From NCBI GenBank assembly GCA_937886445.1, contig CALGBY010000004.1:1-17948 (forward strand): a stretch of 17,948 nucleotides of DNA, read 5' to 3'. How positions within the stretch are numbered: the first letter of the stretch is position 1; each line of letters opens with the position of its first letter. Below are positions 1 to 6,300 of this stretch, one piece after another. Made by a program: the position numbers and the translations under genes. The notes under the pieces are model-generated. The model worked only from the letters and a program-made list of their open reading frames with translations, had not been told where the DNA came from and made no database searches. Origin of the DNA: an uncultured Clostridia bacterium (lineage in GTDB: Bacteria; Bacillota; Clostridia; Christensenellales; Aristaeellaceae).

Positions 1-169
1 CCTTCTGGGTTTCAAATCCTCTTTGCTTTTGTGGGGCGTTTTTTCACAGCCCCTTATCATATCAAGGTCATTCCATGTTATGTGTATTGGTATCCAAACT
101 ACACTTTGGTTATCAAATGTTTATTGAAGCAAAACACCATTACCGATAACAGCGGTAAGAATGATGGAA
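1..169. other. AT-rich non-coding flank
   Basis: This stretch is clearly poorer in GC than the rest of the window and carries no convincing gene. A plus-strand open frame from 31 has no ribosome site and no recognisable product. Lying directly downstream of the recombinase fragment, it probably belongs to the same decayed insertion or island edge; that is inference from base composition. Confidence 0.4.
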
Positions 170-412
170 TTATAGCAATTTCAGATATTTATACACCGTC
201 GGTCTACTCAGCCCGCAAATCCGTGCAAACTCTGATACATTCATCTGCCCCGACATGAAGGCGGGATAGTGCTTGTAAAAGATTGCGGGAATGTCGTCTT
301 TCGTCGTGGGCTTCCTGCCGATGTGCTTACCCTTTTCACGAGCGTTTGCTATGCCGCTCTTGACTCTTGCGCGGAGGATGGAAAGCTCCAATACCGCGAA
401 GACACCGAAAGG
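170..412 (-). pseudogene. 3' fragment of a serine recombinase (resolvase/invertase)
   Basis: About 80 codons match the C-terminal part of a resolvase/invertase. They contain the end of the long E helix (FAVLELSILRARVKSG), the arm and linker ending in GRKP, and a C-terminal helix-turn-helix DNA-binding domain with LSRPTVYKYLK just before the TAA stop. The whole N-terminal catalytic domain with its nucleophilic serine is missing, so it cannot recombine DNA. An open frame continues upstream to a TTG at 511, but that part crosses an intrinsic terminator (434-466) and the end of another gene relic and has no recombinase similarity. The break therefore lies at about 412-433. This is probably a relic of a mobile element deleted on its left side of homology. 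Identification of the C-terminal part is fairly firm. Confidence 0.7.
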
Positions 413-433
413 CACATAGACCGCCCGAGGGAC

Positions 434-466
434 AAAAAAGGAACCGCCCGTTACCGAACGGTTCCC
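434..466 (-). terminator. Rho-independent terminator of the perR-rbr-NUDIX operon
   Basis: Perfect 7-bp arms GGAACCG (440-446) and CGGTTCC (459-465) surround a 12-nt loop that can pair further. Read on the minus strand they are followed by TTTTTT (434-439). It lies downstream of the NUDIX gene and of the rubrerythrin relic, and is the natural end of that operon. Confidence 0.8.
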
Positions 467-495
467 TGAAGTCTCCTTGATTTGTAAGGGGTTTC

Positions 496-555
496 TTACT
501 TGCTGAAACAACGCTCATGCAGTCCTTCGCAGGCCTTGCCGTGGCGCGCTTCATC
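496..555 (-). pseudogene. Relic of a rubrerythrin C-terminus (third copy)
   Basis: Nineteen codons read DEARHGKACEGLHERCFSK and end in TAA. They align with the last residues of both intact rubrerythrin modules here (DEARHGKAFAGLLKRYFGK), including the diiron-ligand ExxH motif. The relic lies in the same reading frame as the NUDIX gene just upstream: the NUDIX TGA (568-570) is followed by four codons (PVRH) and then this sequence. The rest of the ferritin-like domain and the rubredoxin domain are absent, so it has no peroxidase function. It is most simply the remnant of a further tandem rubrerythrin copy whose body was lost. A NUDIX-rubrerythrin-tail fusion later split by the TGA is the alternative. 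Confidence 0.75.
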
Positions 556-567
556 GTGCCGGACCGG

Positions 568-981
568 TCATTGCCCGGATAAGAACGCCTGAGCAGCGAC
601 AAGGACCCGCCGGGAGCCTTCGTGCCGAAAAAGCGGCATGGCTTCCGCATAGGGAAGCAGAAGGATCTTCCTGATCTCTCCCTGCTGCGGAACAAGCGGT
701 TCATTACCGAATTCTGACAGGAAGTACACCACCTGCTTATGCGTGCCGGGCTTTTCGGAAAGGTCGTATTCTTCCGTTTCCCGAAAGCCGGGAAAAAACA
801 CGGGAAGCAGGCCGGTTTCTTCACGGATCTCCCTTGCCGCGGTCTGCTCTTCCGTTTCATTGCCTTCCACATGTCCCTTGGGAAAGCTGTATGCTCCTGA
901 CGCTTCCTGCACGATCACGTATCTGATTTCTCCGCCGCTCCTTGTGAATACCACGGCGCCGCATGATTTTTCCCAGTTCAT
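568..981 (-). CDS. NUDIX hydrolase, Ap4A/ADP-ribose type
   Basis: This 137-residue single-domain NUDIX protein hydrolyses a nucleoside diphosphate linked to another moiety; the substrate cannot be read from sequence. The complete NUDIX box is at residues 36-58 (G36, E42, R50-E51, E54-E55, G57-L58), the Mg2+-binding catalytic helix. The preceding FPKGH and the small size resemble bacterial diadenosine tetraphosphate hydrolases. The ATG is preceded by AAGGAG at good spacing. It lies 58 bp downstream of the flavin reductase-rubrerythrin fusion and is the last intact gene of the perR operon, which suggests clean-up of damaged or alarmone nucleotides during oxidative stress (inference). The stop is followed in frame by a rubrerythrin tail relic. 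Confidence 0.87.
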   Translation of the reverse strand: MNWEKSCGAVVFTRSGGEIRYVIVQEASGAYSFPKGHVEGNETEEQTAAREIREETGLLPVFFPGFRETEEYDLSEKPGTHKQVVYFLSEFGNEPLVPQQGEIRKILLLPYAEAMPLFRHEGSRRVLVAAQAFLSGQ

Positions 982-1007
982 GGCGATCTCCTTTCCGTAC
1001 GGAAAAC

Positions 1008-1021
1008 GGCAGGGGGCTGCC
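1008..1021 (-). terminator. Possible weak attenuator upstream of the NUDIX gene
   Basis: GGCAG and CTGCC arms with a CCCC loop are followed on the minus strand by GTTTTCC. The stem is only 5 bp and the T-run short, so this is at most a leaky terminator or a processing stem between the fusion gene and the NUDIX gene. Confidence 0.35.
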
Positions 1022-1039
1022 CTGCTGTTGGGGGTGGAT

Positions 1040-1579
1040 TTACTTTCCGAAGTAACGCTTCAGCAGACCCGCGAACGCTTTTCCGTGGCGCGCCTCGTCC
1101 TTTGCCATTTCATGCACGGTGTCGTGGATGGCGTCCAGACCCAGCTCCTTGGCTTTTTTGGCCAGATCGGCCTTGCCGGAGGTGGCGCCGTTTTCGGCTT
1201 CCACGCGTACGGCCAGATTTTCCTTGGTGGAGGCGGATACCACTTCGCCAAGCAGCTCGGCAAACTTTGCGGCATGCTCGGCTTCCTCAAAAGCGGCGGT
1301 CTTCCAGTATTCGGCGATCTCGGGATAGCCTTCACGGGCGGCGGCGCGGCTCATGGCCAGATACATGCCCACTTCGGTGCATTCGCCGTTGAAATTGGCG
1401 CGCAGGCCTTCCCTGATCTCATCGGGAACATCCTTCGCGATGCCGATCACATGCTCGGCGGCCCATATCATTTCGCCGCTCTGCTTCACAAACTTGCTCG
1501 CGGGAGCCTTGCAGAGGGGGCACTTTTCGGGAGCCTCTTCGCCTTCATACACATAACCACATACAGAACATATCCATTT
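1040..1579 (-). repeat. Rubrerythrin repeat, copy A (3' part of the fusion gene)
   Basis: This 540-bp block aligns without gaps to 2272-2811 at a constant offset of 1232 bp, with about a dozen mismatches by eye. Positions 1071-1412 are identical to 2303-2644 (342 bp). Mismatches gather near the two ends of the block. Confidence 0.93.
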
Positions 1580-2221
1580 TTTGCTGCCGACAGTCTTCGC
1601 TTCGGGAATCGCGGCGGGAGCCGCATCCGTGCGGACGAAATCGTTCTTGCCGTGGTGGCAGATGGGGCATTCGTAATCATCGGGCAGATCGTCACCTTCG
1701 TATACATAGCCGCATACGCTGCATACCCAGCCCTTTTTCTGCACAGGCTTGGGCTTGATGCTGCTCTGATAGTAGCCGTAAGTAACGGAAGGCTCGTTCC
1801 CGAGCACTTCGCCGTCCGTTACTTCCGCAATGAACAGCGTGTGCGTGCCCAGATCATAGTGCTCCGTCACTCTGGCGGACAGATAACCGTTCGCCATCGC
1901 GGTCAGGTGATAAAGACCGTTTTCGCTGCGCGCCACGGAAGCAAAACCATCGAATTTATCAATATCGCGTCCCGAGTGCATGCCGAATCGCTGAAACAGA
2001 CCGAAGTCGGCTCTCGTATCGATGGTGGATACATTGAACACGCCCGTATTCAGGATCATGTCGTGCGTCAGATTTTTCTTGATGACGGAGATCGATATGC
2101 GTTCGGGCTCATTTGCCACCTGACCTGCCGTATTGATGATGCAGCCGTTATCTTTTCCGTTCTCACGGGCTGTGAGCAGATACAGCCCGTAAGTGATCTT
2201 GAACATTGCTTTGGGATCCAT
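1040..2221 (-). CDS. Flavin reductase-rubredoxin-reverse rubrerythrin fusion
   Basis: This 393-residue protein joins four domains. Residues 1-155 form an FMN-binding flavin reductase domain of the type found in high-molecular-weight rubredoxin (Hrb). Residues 165-195 are a rubredoxin with C167, C170, C185, C188. Residues 215-245 are a second, shorter rubredoxin with C218, C221, C234, C237. Residues ~255-393 are a ferritin-like rubrerythrin domain with E280, E313/H316 and E376/H379 as likely diiron ligands. Known Hrb passes electrons from NAD(P)H via FMN and rubredoxin to diiron enzymes; known reverse rubrerythrin reduces H2O2 to water. The fusion would place the whole chain on one cytoplasmic polypeptide (inference). 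GGAGG precedes the ATG. Its last 180 residues are almost identical to the neighbouring stand-alone rubrerythrin. Confidence 0.9.
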   Translation of the reverse strand: MDPKAMFKITYGLYLLTARENGKDNGCIINTAGQVANEPERISISVIKKNLTHDMILNTGVFNVSTIDTRADFGLFQRFGMHSGRDIDKFDGFASVARSENGLYHLTAMANGYLSARVTEHYDLGTHTLFIAEVTDGEVLGNEPSVTYGYYQSSIKPKPVQKKGWVCSVCGYVYEGDDLPDDYECPICHHGKNDFVRTDAAPAAIPEAKTVGSKKWICSVCGYVYEGEEAPEKCPLCKAPASKFVKQSGEMIWAAEHVIGIAKDVPDEIREGLRANFNGECTEVGMYLAMSRAAAREGYPEIAEYWKTAAFEEAEHAAKFAELLGEVVSASTKENLAVRVEAENGATSGKADLAKKAKELGLDAIHDTVHEMAKDEARHGKAFAGLLKRYFGK

Positions 2222-2237
2222 AATTTCCTCCCTGATG

Positions 2238-2259
2238 AAAAGGACGGCCGAAGCCGCCC
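2238..2259 (-). terminator. Intraoperon terminator-like hairpin between rbr and the fusion gene
   Basis: On the minus strand GGGCGGC and GCCGTCC pair (one G-T pair) around a TTCG tetraloop and are followed by TTTT. It sits in the 50-bp gap between the stand-alone rubrerythrin and the fusion gene. It could make most transcripts end after rbr, or stabilise the rbr message, so that the fusion is made at a lower level. Confidence 0.6.
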
Positions 2260-2271
2260 TCTCAATGGTTC

Positions 2272-2811
2272 TTACTTTCCGAAGTAGCGCTTCAGCAGAC
2301 CGGCGAACGCTTTTCCGTGGCGCGCCTCGTCCTTTGCCATTTCATGCACGGTGTCGTGGATGGCGTCCAGACCCAGCTCCTTGGCTTTTTTGGCCAGATC
2401 GGCCTTGCCGGAGGTGGCGCCGTTTTCGGCTTCCACGCGTACGGCCAGATTTTCCTTGGTGGAGGCGGATACCACTTCGCCAAGCAGCTCGGCAAACTTT
2501 GCGGCATGCTCGGCTTCCTCAAAAGCGGCGGTCTTCCAGTATTCGGCGATCTCGGGATAGCCTTCACGGGCGGCGGCGCGGCTCATGGCCAGATACATGC
2601 CCACTTCGGTGCATTCGCCGTTGAAATTGGCGCGCAGGCCTTCCTTGATCTCATCGGGAACATCCTTCGCGATGCCGATCACATGCTCGGCGGCCCATAC
2701 CATTTCGCCGCTCTGCTTTACAAACTTGCTTGCGGGAGCCTTGCAGAGGGGGCACTTTTCGGGAGCCGCTTCACCTTCATACACATAACCGCACACAGAA
2801 CATACCCACTT
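2272..2811 (-). repeat. Rubrerythrin repeat, copy B (stand-alone rbr gene)
   Basis: This is the second copy of the 540-bp block described at 1040-1579. It covers the whole stand-alone rubrerythrin except its first two codons. The encoded proteins differ at about five of 180 positions, mostly conservatively (I/V, R/K). Confidence 0.93.
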
Positions 2812-2817
2812 CGTCAT
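2272..2817 (-). CDS. rbr: Reverse rubrerythrin (NADH-linked peroxidase component)
   Basis: This 181-residue rubrerythrin has the rubredoxin domain at the N-terminus (C6, C9, C22, C25), the reverse order known from clostridial revRbr, followed by a four-helix ferritin-like domain. Likely diiron ligands are E68, the ExxH pair E101/H104 and E164/H167 in DEARH. The family reduces hydrogen peroxide in anaerobes, taking electrons through rubredoxin or flavin reductase partners; the adjacent fusion protein is an obvious candidate partner or isoform. The ATG overlaps the perR stop (ATGA) and is preceded by GGAGG inside the end of perR, which indicates translational coupling. A terminator-like hairpin follows the stop. 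Lengths and motifs are complete. Confidence 0.93.
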   Translation of the reverse strand: MTKWVCSVCGYVYEGEAAPEKCPLCKAPASKFVKQSGEMVWAAEHVIGIAKDVPDEIKEGLRANFNGECTEVGMYLAMSRAAAREGYPEIAEYWKTAAFEEAEHAAKFAELLGEVVSASTKENLAVRVEAENGATSGKADLAKKAKELGLDAIHDTVHEMAKDEARHGKAFAGLLKRYFGK

Positions 2818-3257
2818 TTTACATTTCCTCCGTTGTCATTTTCATATTGCGGCGTTTTCGCCGTATTGTACGGGACAGCCCTTTCACACTCGCCGCACAC
2901 CCCGCGGAACACCAGGTCATACCCTGTTACGCGCATGCCCTTCGTATCCGTCAGCGCCTCCTTCAGGTCTCCCAGCGGGAGCGTATCCACATCAAACACC
3001 CTTTTGCATTTTTCGCAGAAAGCATGCACATGGGCACCGGTGGTGTGGTCATAATGCTCCGCCTCGCCGGGCACGCGTACCCGCAGGATGGCGCCTTCCT
3101 CAGACAGGATGTTCAGGTTTCTGTACACGGTGGCACGGCTTACCGAGGGGCAGCGGGACGCGATGAGCGAATACACCTGATCCGCCGTGGCGTGACACTG
3201 CAGCTCTCTTACCGCGGAGAGCACCAGCTCTCTTTGCAGCGTGCTTCGTCTGTCCAT
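2814..3257 (-). CDS. perR: Fur-family peroxide-stress repressor, PerR-like
   Basis: This 147-residue Fur-family repressor has an N-terminal winged helix with recognition region SRATVYRNL (residues 40-48) and a C-terminal dimerisation domain. Four cysteines form the structural zinc site (C81/C84 and C121/C124). The regulatory metal residues of PerR are matched at H22, D70, H76, H78 and D89; the aspartate at 70 favours PerR over Fur, though only assays would settle it. In known PerR, Fe-catalysed oxidation of the regulatory-site histidines releases DNA. The gene heads the operon and overlaps rbr by 4 bp, so it very likely controls itself and the peroxidases. ATG preceded by GGAGG. Confidence 0.88.
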   Translation of the reverse strand: MDRRSTLQRELVLSAVRELQCHATADQVYSLIASRCPSVSRATVYRNLNILSEEGAILRVRVPGEAEHYDHTTGAHVHAFCEKCKRVFDVDTLPLGDLKEALTDTKGMRVTGYDLVFRGVCGECERAVPYNTAKTPQYENDNGGNVK

Positions 3258-3293
3258 ACTCCCTCCTGCTGTTAGGACTGTATCTCAATTAGT

Positions 3294-3322
3294 ATTATGT
3301 ATCAATAGTGAGGATTTGTCAA
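3294..3322 (-). promoter_or_regulatory. Sigma-A promoter of the perR-rbr operon
   Basis: Consensus -35 TTGACA (3317-3322) and -10 CATAAT (3294-3299, read on the minus strand) are separated by exactly 17 bp. The start point falls about 30 bp before the perR ATG. The AT-rich sequence at 3280-3307, overlapping the -10 and start point, is where a PerR operator would be expected. It carries a TGTATC direct repeat but no clean 7-1-7 palindrome. Confidence 0.85.
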
Positions 3323-3333
3323 CCCCTTTTTGC

Positions 3334-3379
3334 AAAAAAAATTCCGGCGTGCAAAACGCGTTCGCGCTTCGCACGCCGG
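3334..3379 (-). terminator. Rho-independent terminator of the PQQ-propeller gene
   Basis: Perfect 9-bp arms CCGGCGTGC and GCACGCCGG (3344-3352 and 3371-3379) are followed on the minus strand by a run of eight T at 3334-3341. It lies 10 bp beyond the stop codon of the large surface protein gene and just upstream of the perR promoter, isolating the two transcription units. Confidence 0.92.
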
Positions 3380-3388
3380 TTTACTTGT

Positions 3389-6300
3389 TTATTTCAGCTG
3401 GATGCCGTACATGGCAGGGGTCTTTTTATCCGAGGTGCCTATCACCAGTATATCGCCGTACACGGCAGGGGAGGCGGTGATCTGCCCGCCCAGGCTGAGG
3501 CTGCTGATCTCGCTGCCGGTTTTGCCGTCCAGCAGATGCAGCACGCCGCTCTCATCCGCCTGAATGATCCACGCGTTGCCGGCCTTGTTGTACACGGCTA
3601 CGGGGGAGGAAACGGCGGTGGTCGTAAGCTCCTTCTGCCATACCGGACGGCCGGTAAACTTGTCCAGCGCGATCACGGCGGAGGTTTTGCCGTTTCCGGT
3701 CTTGTTGACGGTAAAGATCACAAGATCGTCTATGCTGTTCTGGCCGATCACGGGGCTGGCGGCACAGCCGCTGGTTTTGGCGGAGGAATCCTTCTGGCAG
3801 GCGATCTCATAGCTCCACACCTCGCGGCCGCTCAACGTGTCCACACGGCGCAGCGTTACGCTCTGCTTTTTGGTAAGGCGCACATAGGAGGTATTGCCGG
3901 TGTACAGGCCAAGGTCTCCCTTGCTGTCCCAATCCAGCGCGACTGCGGCGCTTATATTGTCTCCGCAGTCCAGCGCCCACACGCTGGTCATGGTGTCGGT
4001 ATCCACGCAGCGCAGGATGCCGTGGGCATCGGCTGTGTAAAGATAGCGTCCGTACATGGCGGGGGCGGAGGCGATACCGGTGCGGTTATCCTTCTGGTCT
4101 CCCGCCTTGCTGCGCTGGTACACATATTCGGGGTCCAGCTTGACGGTCTTGGTATCGATATGGTCAAAGAAGGTGTTCAGATCCACCGTGTAGATCAGGC
4201 CGTTTTCGCCGGCCACGATCAGCTTTTCATCATAGGAGCCGCCTTTGGGCGCGGTATCGTAAAGGAACAGGCCGGAGGAGGTGAAGGCGCCGTTGGTGTT
4301 GTACTGCACCTGGCCGTTCGCGCTGCGCCCGTTGAGGAAGAGAAGCTGCGAGCAATCGATCAGGCTGTACACATAGTAGCCGATCTTGCCCGTTTTTCCG
4401 TTCGGCATCTTGGATACCGTCTGCCCGAAGGAGAGGATGGGCAGGGAATAGGCGTCCACGCTCACGCTGCTCTTCATGGGGTAGCCCAGGTTGATGGTGC
4501 TGCGGGTGGCGGAGCCGTCATTCAGATCCAGAAAATAGACCTTTCCGTCCTGCGCGGCAAAGATGACCTCCTTCAGCTTCTGCGTGTCCTTTTTGGCCTG
4601 GGTGAGGTTCATCATGGCGCGTACATCGCCGGGCCACTTGATGATGGCGGGCTGGCTGCCGAAGCCTACGCCGTATACGGTGCTGTCCGCCGTTTTCAGG
4701 CTGCCCAGAGGCGTGCTCCACAGGATCTCCATGCGGCCCTCGGTGATCTCCGCTGTGCCGTAGGCGGCATTGCGGCGGAAGTTATCGCCGCGGAAGGTGA
4801 ATACGCCGCCGTTTGTGAAGGAATACTTATCGGGATCGGGAGCACAGAGGGATTCCTCACGGTTATAATCCGTAAGGCGCTTGCTGCCCCTGTATACTTC
4901 CTCGTTCAGCTTGATCGAGACCGGATCCGCCTCCTCGGCGCGCTTTACGGAAAGCAGCGGCATGGGGGTGGGGGTGGGCACGGGCGTGGGCGTGGGCTCC
5001 GCGGTGGGCACGGGCGTGGGGCTGGGAGAGGGCGTTGCCGTGGGCGGCATCGTGATCCTTTCGGGCTCCGGCGTGGGCGTGGCAGGCTCCGGCGTGACCC
5101 TGAAGGGCGTGGCGGAGGGCTCGGCCGTGCGGTTGGGCACGGGGGTGCGCACCGCGCTCTGGGTGCTTTGCGGGGTGATGATCACATCCGCCGCCGGTTC
5201 CGTAACGGAAAGCAGCAGGGCGGTATCGGTATCTTCCCATTCTCCGCGGTCATTCAGGCAGGATACATAGATATTGCCCTCATAGGGCTCGTCAAAGCGG
5301 ATAACGCAGGTCCAGATCAGCTTGCCGTTTTCCTGCTTGATCACCTTGTCATCGCTCATGTTCAGCGGGGTACCTTCCCAGTCCGAAAGGGTCACCTGTC
5401 TTACATCGGTGGAGGTGACCACGCGCACCGAGATATCGCGCCCTGTTTCAAGGGGCGTAACGGTGCCGGGCAGCAGGGATACGCTTTCGGCCTTTACAGC
5501 CGGTACCGGCGTAACGGGAGGCGCGGCGGATACCGTGATATGCACGCATTCGGGTGAGCGGTACCACTGAGCGCCCGCCCTGTAGCCGGCATAGAGGCAG
5601 CCGTCATAGGGCTGGGTGAAGGAGGGTACTACGCATTTCCACAGCCGCTGGCTCTCATCGGGGTTCTGACATTCATTGCGGCTGGCCGCGAAGGTATCGT
5701 TATCAAAGTAGAGGCGTATCTCCTCCGCTTCGCTTGTGGCGTATACATACACATTCAGCTCGCAGGGGGTGGCGGCTACCAGCTCATCGCTGCGGTCCTC
5801 CGTGTTGACAGAGATGATCGCGCTGTTTTCATCAGTATAAAGCAGGGCCGCGTTCGCGCCGGGAACGGGAGTCATCACCGGGGGAACGGGCTGCGCGGAG
5901 GCGTACGGGACGGCGGGCGAGGAGAGAGGCTCCTCATCCGCGAGGCCCAGCGGCGCCAGCAGCGTGTTTTTCGTTCTGGTGTACAGGTCGTTCAGCATGC
6001 TGCCCTTCTTTTCGCCCTTTCCGATCAGGCACAGGGCGGAAAAGGCCAGCACCACCAGCACCAGCGTGACCAGGATCATGCGGGGCCAGATGGGGTGGGA
6101 ACCTTCTTCATAATCGTAGGAAGCGTCCTCCTCTCGGCTGCCGCGGTCATAGGGCGGCTGCGTTTTGGCGCGTTCGCTTCTGCCGCGGTATACGCGCGCG
6201 TCCTCGGCATCTTCCATACGGGAACGGGAATAGCCATTGCCCTCCTGCCCGGCGCCGGCCGCGCGTTCGCTTCTGCCGCGGTAAACACGCGCGTCATCGG

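Noticed and set aside
1..30. Possible 3' end of a tRNA (GGTTTCAAATCC-like)
   Set aside because: The bases flanking TTCAAAT do not form a five-pair T-stem and no acceptor strand can be checked; support is too weak to call.
568..570. TGA recoding (selenocysteine or tryptophan) joining NUDIX to the rubrerythrin tail
   Set aside because: Other genes here end in TGA and use TGG for tryptophan, no selenocysteine hairpin is evident, and the tail lacks most of the domain.
743..2287. 514-codon open frame on the plus strand
   Set aside because: It is antisense to the NUDIX and fusion genes, has no ribosome site and resembles no family; high-GC codon use keeps the opposite strand open.
3280..3307. Canonical PerR box in the perR promoter
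   Set aside because: The region is AT-rich and well placed, but no 15-mer matches the 7-1-7 palindrome well by eye; left as an expectation only.
4966..5090. CRISPR or regulatory repeat array
   Set aside because: The units are short, imperfect and in frame, encoding a Pro/Thr linker; there are no spacers.
3308..5557. 749-codon open frame on the plus strand
   Set aside because: It mirrors the PQQ-propeller gene, gives a Gly/Ala/His-rich product without domains, and the minus frame has clear blades, a transmembrane segment, a promoter and a terminator.
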